Source of the DNA: CBFDBF01 sp050304615
Lineage (GTDB): Bacteria > Pseudomonadota > Gammaproteobacteria > Chromatiales > Chromatiaceae
Assembly (NCBI GenBank): GCA_050304615.1
Contig: JBNLDW010000011.1
Location: 62,001 to 126,000, forward strand
DNA length: 64,000 nucleotides
Reading direction: 5' to 3'
The notes under the pieces are model-generated. The model was not told the DNA's origin and did not search any database. It worked only from the letters and a program-made list of their open reading frames with translations. Below, piece after piece: positions 15,000-23,795 of this stretch (position 1 is its first letter; every line of letters begins with the position of its first letter). The translations under genes and the position numbers were made by a program.

Positions 15000-17900
15000 A
15001 TGAACAACACTCACAACCGCACCGCTGAACTCAATGCCCTGATGACTCAGCGCATTCTCATCCTGGACGGGGCCATGGGTACCATGATCCAGCGTCACGG
15101 CCTGGAGGAGGCAGATTACCGGGGTGAGCGTTTTGCCGATTGGCCGGTAAACCTGAAGGGGATGAATGATCTGCTGGTACTAACCAGTCCAGAGATCATC
15201 CAGGGTATTCACGAGGAGTACCTGGAGGCCGGTGCCGATATTATTGAGACCAACAGCTTTAACGCGACTGCGAGCGATCTGACCAAATACGATCTTTCGT
15301 CCTATGCACGCGAAATTAATGTAGCCGCCGCGCAGGTAGCCAGAGCAGCAGCCGACAAATACTCCACCCCCGACAAGCCTCGATTCGTCGCCGGTGTTTT
15401 AGGCCCCAATCAGAAATCCGCCTCAACCTCTGTTGATGTAAACAATCCAGGGGCCCGCGCCATCAGCTTTGATGAGTTGGTAAACGATTACACAGAAGCG
15501 GTCAGCGGGCTGATTGAGGGTGGTGTTGACATCATACTGATTGAGACCATATTCGATACGCTCAACGCGAAGGCTGCTGTTTTCGCAGTGACCAGATTTT
15601 TTGAAGACCTTGGCCGCAGCCTGCCCATCATGATTTCAGGAACGGTAGGGCGTTCTGGGCGTATAGAGATATCCGCCCAAACGGTGGAGGCCTTTTACAA
15701 CAGCCTGCGGCATGCCAATCCCATATCCATAGGCCTGAATTGCGGTTTTGGCCCGGACAAGCTACGCCAGCATATAGAAGAGCTGGCACACCTGTCCGAG
15801 TGTCACGTCTCAGCCCACCCTAATGCCGGCCTGCCGAATGAATTTGGTGAGTACGATCTCGATGCCTCCCATATGGCCGACTACATTGGTGAGTGGGCCG
15901 ACGCCGGTCTGATCAATATTGTGGGCGGCTGCTGTGGCTCATCTCCACTGCATATCGCCGCCATTGCACAAAAGGTCGCCGCCAAGACACCGCGCAAAAT
16001 ACCCACACCGATGCCCGCCTGCCGCCTGGCCGGTCAGGAGCCGTTCAATATTGAGAAAGACTCCCTCTTCGTCAACGTGGGCGAACGGGCGAACGTAGCC
16101 GGCTCGGCCAAATTCAAACGACTGATCCTTAACGAGGAGTACGAACAGGCGCTGGACATCTGCCGCACCCAGGTGGAAGACGGTGCCCAAGTGGTAGACG
16201 TGAACATGGACGAGGGGATGCTGGACGGCGTGGCCGCCATGCGCAACTTCCTCAACCTGTGCGCCTCGGAACCTGAGATCACCAAGGTCCCCTTCATGAT
16301 CGACTCCTCCAAATGGGAGATCCTGGAGGCGGGACTAAAATGTGTACAGGGCAAGACCATCGTCAACTCTATCTCCCTCAAGGAGGGTGAACAGACCTTC
16401 ATCGAACGGGCCCGTCTCTGCCGCAGCTACGGTGCCGCCATCATCGTCATGGCCTTCGATGAGCAGGGCCAGGCAGACAGCCTGGAGCGACGCATCGAGA
16501 TCTGTGGCCGCGCCTACAAGATACTTGTCGATCAGGTAGGATTCCCGACCGAGGATATCATCTTCGACCCCAACGTCCTCACCGTGGGCACCGGCATCGA
16601 AGAGCATGCCAACTACGGCGTAGACTTCATCGAATCGGTACGCTGGATCAAGCAGAATCTTCCCAATGCCCTGGTCTCCGGCGGTATATCCAACATCTCC
16701 TTCGGCTTCCGCGGTAACAACCCGGTGCGCGAAGCGATCCATGCCGTCTTCCTCTATCACGCCATCCAGGCAGGACTTGATATGGGAATCGTCAACGCTG
16801 GGCAGCTGGCGGTATATGACGAGATCCCCGAAGAGTTGCGCATAGCAGTAGAAGATGTGGTGCTCAACCGCGACCCAGGCGCCACTGAACGGCTCATAGA
16901 CCTGGCCCCCAAGTACCTGGGCGACGGCAGCGTCGCGGAGAAAAAAGAGGATCTAGAGTGGCGCTCATGGCCGGTAAACAAACGGCTGGAGCACGCCCTT
17001 ATAAAGGGTATTACTGAATTCATCGACCAGGACGCCGAAGAGGCGCGGCAACAAGCGGCCCGCACTCTGGAGGTGATCGAAGGCCCCTTGATGGATGGCA
17101 TGAACATCGTGGGCGACCTGTTCGGTGGCGGCAAGATGTTCCTGCCCCAGGTGGTAAAATCCGCCCGCGTAATGAAAAAGGCGGTGGCCTACCTGCAACC
17201 CTTTCTAGAAGAGGAGAAGGCAGAGTGCGGCGCCCAATCCCAGGGCAAGATCCTGCTTGCCACGGTGAAGGGCGATGTACACGATATCGGTAAAAACATC
17301 GTCGGCGTAGTACTGCAGTGCAACAACTACGAGGTGATAGATGCCGGGGTAATGCTGCCGGCGGACGATATCCTGAACAAGGCGCAAGAACTGCAGGCAG
17401 ACATTATAGGTCTCTCCGGCCTCATCACCCCCTCCCTGGACGAGATGGTCCATGTGGCCAAGGAGATGCAGCGACTGGGGATGAAGCAGCCACTTATGAT
17501 CGGTGGAGCCACTACCTCGAAGGCCCACACCGCAGTGAAGATCGAGCCGGTGTATGATCATCCGGCCATCTACGTGCCCGATGCCTCTCGCGCCGTCGGA
17601 GTGGCCTCTAAGCTCCTCTCTCCAGAACAGAGGGATGGGTTTATCGCCGCCCTGCGTACAGAATACCAGGGGGTAAGAGAGCGCCGTGCGGCCATAAATG
17701 CCGCCCGCAACATAATCCCTATAGAGCAGGCACGGGCCAATCCGGCAGCCATCGACTGGTCTGAATTTACCCCGACAGAACCGACCAGCCCCGGAATAAC
17801 TGTACTGGATGATATCGCACTGCAAGAGCTGATAGGCCTTATCGACTGGACCTTCTTCTTCCACGCCTGGGAGCTGAAAGGACGCTATCCTAAAATCCTC

Positions 17901-18719
17901 GGAGATGCGAAAAAGGGGGCAGAGGCCTCGAAACTACTTGCCGATGCCCAGGATATGCTACAGCGTATCGTGGCTGAGCGCTGGCTACAGGCCAAGGCGG
18001 TAGTAGGCCTGTTTCCCGCCAACGCCGTGGGCGATGATATTGAACTCTATACAGACGAATCACGCCAGACGCTGCGCACTACCCTGCACACCCTGCGCCA
18101 ACAAGGGAAGCAGCCCACCGGCCATGCCAACGACTCGCTGGCAGATTTTGTCGCCCCCAAGGCAAGCGGCCGACCAGACTATATCGGCGGCTTTGCCTGT
18201 ACCGCCGGCATCGGCATCGATGCCAAACTCGCCGAATTTGAGCAACAACAGGACGATTACAGCGCCATCATGCTCAAGGTGCTGGCCGACCGCCTAGCGG
18301 AGGCCCTGGCAGAGTGGCTGCACCTTAAGGTACGAACTGAGCTGTGGGGCTACGCAGCGGATGAAGCGCTGGATAACGAAGAGCTGATTGCGGAGAAGTA
18401 CCGCGGCATCCGACCAGCCATGGGTTATCCTGCCACCCCTGATCACACCGAGAAAGATCTGCTCTGGGAACTGCTCTCGGTAGAAGAGAACAGTGGCATA
18501 TGGCTAACCGAATCCAAGGCAATGGTACCCACTGCCGCGGTCAGTGGCCTCTACTTCGCCCACCCTGAGTCCCACTATTTCACAGTTGGCAAGATAGGAA
18601 AGGATCAGATAGCAGACTATGCCGAGCGCAAAGGTATGGAGCCGTCAGTGGTAGAGAGATGGCTGGGGCAGAACCTTGGCTATGAGCTAGATGCATCAAC
18701 TACACTGGATATACCCTAG
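15000..18719 (+). CDS. metH: Cobalamin-dependent methionine synthase
   Basis: A 1239-residue enzyme that moves the methyl group of 5-methyltetrahydrofolate to homocysteine through cobalamin. All four modules are present in order: homocysteine-binding (ILDGAMGTMIQRHG near 20, GGCCGSSP near 305 for zinc), folate-binding (VNVGERANVAGS near 355), cobalamin-binding (KGDVHDIGKNIVGVVLQC near 760 with the base-off His), and the C-terminal SAM-dependent reactivation domain (RPAMGYPATPDHTEK near 1140). ATG 15000 is chosen; a TTG at 14988 would add four residues, and neither has a clear ribosome-binding site. The gene is a single transcription unit. It implies cobalamin is made or imported by this organism. 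Confidence 0.97.
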   Translation: MNNTHNRTAELNALMTQRILILDGAMGTMIQRHGLEEADYRGERFADWPVNLKGMNDLLVLTSPEIIQGIHEEYLEAGADIIETNSFNATASDLTKYDLSSYAREINVAAAQVARAAADKYSTPDKPRFVAGVLGPNQKSASTSVDVNNPGARAISFDELVNDYTEAVSGLIEGGVDIILIETIFDTLNAKAAVFAVTRFFEDLGRSLPIMISGTVGRSGRIEISAQTVEAFYNSLRHANPISIGLNCGFGPDKLRQHIEELAHLSECHVSAHPNAGLPNEFGEYDLDASHMADYIGEWADAGLINIVGGCCGSSPLHIAAIAQKVAAKTPRKIPTPMPACRLAGQEPFNIEKDSLFVNVGERANVAGSAKFKRLILNEEYEQALDICRTQVEDGAQVVDVNMDEGMLDGVAAMRNFLNLCASEPEITKVPFMIDSSKWEILEAGLKCVQGKTIVNSISLKEGEQTFIERARLCRSYGAAIIVMAFDEQGQADSLERRIEICGRAYKILVDQVGFPTEDIIFDPNVLTVGTGIEEHANYGVDFIESVRWIKQNLPNALVSGGISNISFGFRGNNPVREAIHAVFLYHAIQAGLDMGIVNAGQLAVYDEIPEELRIAVEDVVLNRDPGATERLIDLAPKYLGDGSVAEKKEDLEWRSWPVNKRLEHALIKGITEFIDQDAEEARQQAARTLEVIEGPLMDGMNIVGDLFGGGKMFLPQVVKSARVMKKAVAYLQPFLEEEKAECGAQSQGKILLATVKGDVHDIGKNIVGVVLQCNNYEVIDAGVMLPADDILNKAQELQADIIGLSGLITPSLDEMVHVAKEMQRLGMKQPLMIGGATTSKAHTAVKIEPVYDHPAIYVPDASRAVGVASKLLSPEQRDGFIAALRTEYQGVRERRAAINAARNIIPIEQARANPAAIDWSEFTPTEPTSPGITVLDDIALQELIGLIDWTFFFHAWELKGRYPKILGDAKKGAEASKLLADAQDMLQRIVAERWLQAKAVVGLFPANAVGDDIELYTDESRQTLRTTLHTLRQQGKQPTGHANDSLADFVAPKASGRPDYIGGFACTAGIGIDAKLAEFEQQQDDYSAIMLKVLADRLAEALAEWLHLKVRTELWGYAADEALDNEELIAEKYRGIRPAMGYPATPDHTEKDLLWELLSVEENSGIWLTESKAMVPTAAVSGLYFAHPESHYFTVGKIGKDQIADYAERKGMEPSVVERWLGQNLGYELDASTTLDIP

Positions 18720-18763
18720 TCGCCAAAGGGGTTGATAGTTTCTGCGTTTTTACCTAAAAAGGA

Positions 18764-18800
18764 CAATTCCGGATACAAAAATATATAGAAATTCCGGATA
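18764..18800 (+). repeat. Pair of direct repeats upstream of frdA
   Basis: AATTCCGGATA occurs twice (18764-18774 and 18790-18800), 26 bases apart and separated by an AT-rich spacer. Each copy contains the near-palindrome ATTCCGGAT. They lie about 100 bases before the frdA start and may be tandem sites for a regulator of the fumarate reductase operon. Confidence 0.5.
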
Positions 18801-18895
18801 GAGATGGTTTGTTTACCCTCTCTAGGTTGTAGCACCCAATTTTTTATCCACCGGCCAGAACACCATCTTCCAGCCAAACAGTAAGGAGTTAGTCC

Positions 18896-20587
18896 GTGCT
18901 GACATATGACATATTGATTGTAGGTTCCGGGGGTGCAGGGCTATACGCTGCGCTCGAGTCCAGGATGGAAGAGGACCTGCAGGTTGGGGTCCTGACCAAG
19001 GTCTATCCAACCCGTTCACACACCGGTGCGGCCCAAGGGGGGGTAAACGCCGCCCTGGCCAATCTTGACGGCAGCGACACCTGGCAGGACCACTGGTTCG
19101 ACACGGTCAAGGGTTCCGACTATCTGGCCGACCAGGACGCCGCAGAGATCATGACCCGTGAGGCACCCATGGTAGTGCGCGAGATGGAGCATTGGGGTTG
19201 CCCCTTCTCCCGTACCGATGAGGGTAAGATCGCGCAGCGCCCGTTCGGCGGCGCCTCCAAGCCACGCGCCTGCTACTCCGCCGACAAGGTCGGTCACGTA
19301 ATGCTGCATACCCTGTATGAACAGGGCATTCGCCATGGCGTCAACTTCCTCAACGAGTGGCAGGTGTTATCCCTGCTGCACGATGGCAAACGCTGCCAGG
19401 GGGTTACCGCCCTAAACATCCAGACTGGCCGCGTACACACCATCAACGCCAAGGCGGTAATCTTCGCCACCGGCGGGCATGGACGCATCTATTGGACCCG
19501 CACCTCCAACGCCTATGGCAACACCGGCGATGGAACAGCTATGATCTACCGTGCCGGTCTGCCGATCAAAGATATGGAATTTATCCAGTTTCACCCCACC
19601 GGTCTGCGCCGCACCGGAATCCTGATGTCAGAGGGTGCCCGTGGTGAGGGGGCCTACCTGCTAAACGGCCTGGGAGAGCGCTTTATGAGTCGCTACGCCC
19701 CGGAAAAGATGGAGCTTGGTCCGCGCGATCTGGTCTCCCGCTCCTGTGAGACTGAGGTGCGCGAAGGACGGGGCGGCCCCGAGGGCGAGGTATTCCTCGA
19801 TATGACCCACCTGGGGCGTGAACGTATCCTGGAGAAGCTGCCGCAGATTCGTGAACTCTGCATAGAGTTCGAGGGAGTGGACCCGATCAATGAACCGGTT
19901 CCGATCAAACCTACGGCCCACTACTCCATGGGCGGCATCCATACCGACGTCAATGGACAAACTGCCATTGAGGGTGTCTACGCCGCCGGTGAGGCGGGCT
20001 GTGTCTCGGTACACGGGGCCAACCGGCTAGGGGGCAACTCCCTGCTGGATATCCTGGTCTTCGGCAAGCGCGCCGGCAAACACGCGCTGGAATATGCCCG
20101 TGGCGCCGATTTCACCCCGGTAGACACGGAGCAGGAGAAGGTCGATGCCCGGATGATTGCTAGCATGATGGACGGGAAGAGCAAGATCACCGTCCCCAAC
20201 ATTCGCCAGGCCATGGGCAATCTAATGTCTGAGAAGGTAGGTGTATACCGTAATGCCAAGGAACTGCAGGAGGCAATCGACGGACTGGCAGAGCTAAAAG
20301 AACAATTCAGCACCATGCGTATCAGCGATCAGAACCAGGCCTTCAACACCGAGCTGGTAGCGGCCCTGGAGTTGAAGAATATGCTCGATTTGGCTGAGGT
20401 TGTCGCGGTTGGTGCCCTCGAGCGAAAGGAGTCACGTGGCGCTCATACCCGCGAAGACCACCCGGAGCGTGACGACAAAAACTGGCTGGCCCACACCATG
20501 GCCACTCTGGGTGCCGATGGTAAACCCAAGCTCGATTTCAGTCCGGTAACCATCACCGAATTTGAGCCTAAGGCCCGTACCTACTAA
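18896..20587 (+). CDS. frdA: Fumarate reductase/succinate dehydrogenase flavoprotein, type E
   Basis: A 563-residue flavoprotein of the SdhA/FrdA family. The FAD motif GSGGAGLYAAL is near residue 10, the flavinylation His is His42 in RSHTGAAQGG, and active-site motifs FHPTGL, RGEGAY and HGANRLGGNSLLD are present. The GTG start at 18896 follows AAGGAG at about 18881. It is followed at 12 bases by an iron-sulfur subunit and then a CCG-domain subunit rather than SdhCD membrane anchors, which defines a type-E complex. With classical SdhCDAB already at 2756-5962 and a reductive-TCA cassette at 43821-51330, I infer that this one mainly reduces fumarate for carbon fixation; the direction cannot be told from sequence. 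Confidence 0.92.
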   Translation: MLTYDILIVGSGGAGLYAALESRMEEDLQVGVLTKVYPTRSHTGAAQGGVNAALANLDGSDTWQDHWFDTVKGSDYLADQDAAEIMTREAPMVVREMEHWGCPFSRTDEGKIAQRPFGGASKPRACYSADKVGHVMLHTLYEQGIRHGVNFLNEWQVLSLLHDGKRCQGVTALNIQTGRVHTINAKAVIFATGGHGRIYWTRTSNAYGNTGDGTAMIYRAGLPIKDMEFIQFHPTGLRRTGILMSEGARGEGAYLLNGLGERFMSRYAPEKMELGPRDLVSRSCETEVREGRGGPEGEVFLDMTHLGRERILEKLPQIRELCIEFEGVDPINEPVPIKPTAHYSMGGIHTDVNGQTAIEGVYAAGEAGCVSVHGANRLGGNSLLDILVFGKRAGKHALEYARGADFTPVDTEQEKVDARMIASMMDGKSKITVPNIRQAMGNLMSEKVGVYRNAKELQEAIDGLAELKEQFSTMRISDQNQAFNTELVAALELKNMLDLAEVVAVGALERKESRGAHTREDHPERDDKNWLAHTMATLGADGKPKLDFSPVTITEFEPKARTY

Positions 20588-20599
20588 GGAGAAGCCAGT

Positions 20600-21610
20600 A
20601 TGACCGATAAAATTACGCCCGATCGTAAGAGCATTCTGGCCAACATCCGTGTCCAACGGTTTACGCCAGACAAGCACAAATCGCCCTACTACGACAACTT
20701 TAAGGTCAACGTAGAGACCGGTATGACCGTGCTGGAGGTGCTGCGCCTGATAAAAAACACCCAGGACAGCTCTCTCACCTTCCGCGCCTTCTGCCGCTCC
20801 AAGATATGCGGCTCCTGCGCCGTAAGGGTTAACAACAAGCCGCTATTGGCCTGTAGCACTCAGCTGATGCCGATCCTGGATGACTTCAAACGGGAGTCGG
20901 TCACTATCCAGCCAATGCGCAACATGCCGATCTTGCGAGACCTGGTGGTGGATATAGACCCGGTAATCGACAAACTGGCGAAGATGCACCCCTACCTGAT
21001 GGAGGATCACTATAGGATACCAGAGACCCTGGAGCAGGAATCTCTGATGTCCAAACAGGAGCTATCAAGGTTTGATTACATCACAGACTGTATTCTATGT
21101 GGCTCCTGCTACTCCGCCTGCTCAGCGGCAAGTGCTGATCCCGGCTACGCCGGTCCGCTTACCCTAGGCAAGGCCTATCGCTACTCTGCCGACGTGCGTG
21201 ATAGCTTTCAGGGTGAACGCATGCAGGCGGCGGTAGATCAGGGGCTCTGGTCCTGCGCCCAATGCCGCAAGTGCATCAACGTCTGTCCCAAGGATACTCG
21301 CCCGGCTATCTCTATTCAGCGTCTGCGCAAGATATCAATCGACGACGGCATCCATGACACCCCTGGATCGCGCCGCGCCAAGGCATATGCTGGTGATGTG
21401 GCTAAATACGGACAGGTCAACAAGCCGATGCTGCCAGTTATCGTTAACGGTCCTAAAGGGTGGGTGGCAATTGAAGCGGCCGACAATTATCTAATGAAAC
21501 ACGGGATCGTGCCTGAACGCCAGGTCTGTACGCTAGATGGCCAATCAAGCACCCAGAAGATCTACGATAAGGTCAGCGACCTGGAGTCCAGAGGAGAGAA
21601 CAAGACATGA
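20600..21610 (+). CDS. frdB: Fumarate reductase iron-sulfur subunit, type E
   Basis: A 336-residue electron-transfer subunit. [2Fe-2S] ligands are Cys65, Cys70, Cys73 and Cys85 (CRSKICGSC and LLAC). The two C-terminal clusters are bound by CILCGSCYSAC near 168 and CAQCRKCINVCPKD near 218. It is about 100 residues longer than the 230-residue SdhB at 5270, mostly in a C-terminal tail, as is common in complexes with a CCG-domain partner. An AAGGAG ribosome-binding site precedes the ATG, and the stop overlaps the next start by four bases. Confidence 0.93.
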   Translation: MTDKITPDRKSILANIRVQRFTPDKHKSPYYDNFKVNVETGMTVLEVLRLIKNTQDSSLTFRAFCRSKICGSCAVRVNNKPLLACSTQLMPILDDFKRESVTIQPMRNMPILRDLVVDIDPVIDKLAKMHPYLMEDHYRIPETLEQESLMSKQELSRFDYITDCILCGSCYSACSAASADPGYAGPLTLGKAYRYSADVRDSFQGERMQAAVDQGLWSCAQCRKCINVCPKDTRPAISIQRLRKISIDDGIHDTPGSRRAKAYAGDVAKYGQVNKPMLPVIVNGPKGWVAIEAADNYLMKHGIVPERQVCTLDGQSSTQKIYDKVSDLESRGENKT

Positions 21611-22479
21611 GTAATACAATGCGCTACGGGTTCTATTCCGGCTGTTGCTTTCAGGGCGCGGATGAACGCTTCTTTGATATCCTGAAGAACGTATTCGCCA
21701 AGGTGGATGTAGAGCTGGAGCTGATCGAAGAGGCAGTCTGTTGCGGCTCTGGCGTCATTGAGGAGCGCTCCGAACTGACCTCCCTGGCGGTCAATGCCAA
21801 AAACATGGCCCATGCAGAACAGATGGGGCTACCTCTGTACACCCCTTGCTCAACCTGCTTCAACGTGATCTCCAACGCGCAGAAGCGGATGCGGGAAGAG
21901 CCGGCCCTGCACGCCCAGGTAAACGATATCCTGGCCGAGCAGGGAATGGAATACAAGGGCACCTGCAAGATCACCCACACCCTCTGGGTCTTGGCCCAGG
22001 ACGTGGGGTTGGAAAAGCTGAAGACCAGAGTCACCAATCCACTTAACGGGCTTAGGGTCGCTTCATATTACGGCTGCCATACTCGCAATCCTGGCGATAT
22101 CCAGGGTTACGAGTCATCTAATAACCCCACCTCTATGGAAGATATTTTAGAGGTTCTGGGTGTTGAGATAGTGGACTACGCCACCAAGGAAGACTGCTGT
22201 GGCTATCATCTTGCCTGGCCCAACAACTCGCTTAACATGAAGATGACCGCCAATGTTTTGGAGGGCGCCCACAAGAAAGATGTAGACTTGTTGGTAACCT
22301 CCTGTCCGCTCTGTTTTAAGAGCATGGATGGAACACAGGCCAAGGCCTTGGCCCAGACCGATAAGAACTTCCAGCTACCGGTGCTGTTCCTGCCGGAACT
22401 GGTAGGGTTGGCCTGCGGCATGAGTGCCGACGATATGATGCTGCAATACCACGGGGTGCCGGTGGCAGTGCGGCTGTAA
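21607..22479 (+). CDS. CCG-domain (HdrB-like) subunit of type-E fumarate reductase
   Basis: A 290-residue protein with two CCG cysteine-rich domains, as in HdrB and the E subunit of type-E succinate dehydrogenase/fumarate reductases (Sulfolobus SdhE, Campylobacter MfrE). First copy: GCC at 12-14, CCGSG at 45, CSTC at 81-84. Second copy: GCH near 157, CCGYH near 195, SCPLC near 232. Such domains bind noncubane [4Fe-4S] clusters. There are no transmembrane segments, so membrane attachment would be through amphipathic helices, and the acceptor/donor could be a quinone or a thiol. It overlaps frdB by four bases. The subunit name SdhE is avoided here because it clashes with the flavinylation factor at 5959. 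Confidence 0.88.
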   Translation: MSNTMRYGFYSGCCFQGADERFFDILKNVFAKVDVELELIEEAVCCGSGVIEERSELTSLAVNAKNMAHAEQMGLPLYTPCSTCFNVISNAQKRMREEPALHAQVNDILAEQGMEYKGTCKITHTLWVLAQDVGLEKLKTRVTNPLNGLRVASYYGCHTRNPGDIQGYESSNNPTSMEDILEVLGVEIVDYATKEDCCGYHLAWPNNSLNMKMTANVLEGAHKKDVDLLVTSCPLCFKSMDGTQAKALAQTDKNFQLPVLFLPELVGLACGMSADDMMLQYHGVPVAVRL

Positions 22480-22505
22480 TTGTAGTCTGGGAGAGATTGC
22501 CATAG

Positions 22506-22537
22506 GGGCCTCAACCTGTGCATCGCAGGTGAGGCCC
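22506..22537. terminator. Hairpin between frd operon and hemE
   Basis: GGGCCTC (22506-22512) pairs with GAGGCCC (22531-22537), and an inner ACCTG/CAGGT stem continues it past one bulged base. It lies 26 bases after the last frd stop, between convergent genes. There is only a weak T-rich run after it, so terminator function is likely by position rather than by U-tract. Confidence 0.5.
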
Positions 22538-22598
22538 TAAGCATTTACGGGGTGATCCTGCACCCCATAAATACGCGGGGCACAGCGGGGATTACATC

Positions 22599-23669
22599 CT
22601 ATTGATGATAGGGTGCACTTAGTTCGTGTACGGCATCAATTAGCACGGCCGCATGCTCAGGATCTACATCCGGATGGATGCCATGACCAAGGTTAAAGAC
22701 GTGTCCCGGCCCATGCCCGTAGCTCTCCAACACCAGCGCCGTCTCTTCCCGAATCCGCTGGGGAGAAGAGTAAAGGATACAGGGATCTAGATTACCCTGT
22801 AACGCCACCCGGCCATTTACCTGATTACGGGCATCTGCCAGATTGGTAGTCCAATCCACCCCAAGGGCATCGCAGCCGCTGTCGGCCATGCGCCCCAGCC
22901 ACTGACCACCACCCTTGGTAAAGAGGGTTACCGGCACACGTCGACCTTCACTCTCCCGAGTCAATCCCTGGATAATCTGCTCCATGTAGGCTAGGGAGAA
23001 CTGCTCATACTCACGAGGGGCCAGCACACCGCCCCAAGTATCAAACAACATAACCGCTTGGGCGCCAGCCGCAATCTGTGCATTGAGATAGCCGGTCACC
23101 GCCTGTGCCAGGGTATCCAGGAGCTTATGCATCAGCTCAGGGCGTTCAAACATCATCCCCTTAACCTTGGAGAAGTTCTTGGTGCTACCGCCCTCCACCA
23201 TATATGTGGCCAGGGTCCAAGGGCTACCGGAAAAGCCGATCAGGGGCACACTACCATCCAGCTCCCGACGGATAGTGCGCACCGCGTCCATGACGTAACC
23301 AAGATCCTGCTCCGCATCTGGAACCCCCAGCGCGTTGACTGCCGCCTCATCCTGCACTGGACGTTCGAAGCGTGGCCCCTCACCCGCACTGAAATATAGC
23401 CCCAGCCCCATGGCATCGGGAATGGTCAGGATATCGGAGAAGAGGATGGCTGCATCCAGCGGAAAGCGCTCCAGCGGCTGCAAGGTAACCTCGCAGGCAA
23501 GCTCAGGATTCTGGCAAAGATCAAGAAAGCTGCCGGCCTTGGCTCGAATCTCCCGGTACTCTGGCAGGTAGCGCCCAGCCTGGCGCATCATCCATACTGG
23601 GGTTAAATCTACTGGCTGTCGCAGCAGGGCACGCAAGAGGCGATCATTTTTCAGGGTGGTCACTATCAT
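22599..23669 (-). CDS. hemE: Uroporphyrinogen decarboxylase
   Basis: A 356-residue enzyme that decarboxylates the four acetate side chains of uroporphyrinogen III to give coproporphyrinogen III in haem synthesis. Signatures seen are PVWMMRQAGRYLPEYRE near residue 21, with the catalytic-site Arg pair, and the second family motif GFSGSPWTLATYMVEG near 145; HGIHPDVDPE lies near the C-terminus. It is a single gene on the minus strand. The frd operon converges on it from the left. Confidence 0.97.
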   Translation of the reverse strand: MIVTTLKNDRLLRALLRQPVDLTPVWMMRQAGRYLPEYREIRAKAGSFLDLCQNPELACEVTLQPLERFPLDAAILFSDILTIPDAMGLGLYFSAGEGPRFERPVQDEAAVNALGVPDAEQDLGYVMDAVRTIRRELDGSVPLIGFSGSPWTLATYMVEGGSTKNFSKVKGMMFERPELMHKLLDTLAQAVTGYLNAQIAAGAQAVMLFDTWGGVLAPREYEQFSLAYMEQIIQGLTRESEGRRVPVTLFTKGGGQWLGRMADSGCDALGVDWTTNLADARNQVNGRVALQGNLDPCILYSSPQRIREETALVLESYGHGPGHVFNLGHGIHPDVDPEHAAVLIDAVHELSAPYHQ

Positions 23670-23795
23670 CTACCTTTTTTACCTGGGGCCGATATAGCCC
23701 TGGCAATAATTACAGAGAAAACGCGATTGTACACTGAAACACGGACGGCGTGGAGAGCGGAAATATATTATGCTTGGCGACTATTTAGCACATAT

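Noticed and set aside
16335..16760. Minus-strand open frames inside metH
   Set aside because: They mirror codon bias of metH and carry no family motifs; metH is intact across the region.
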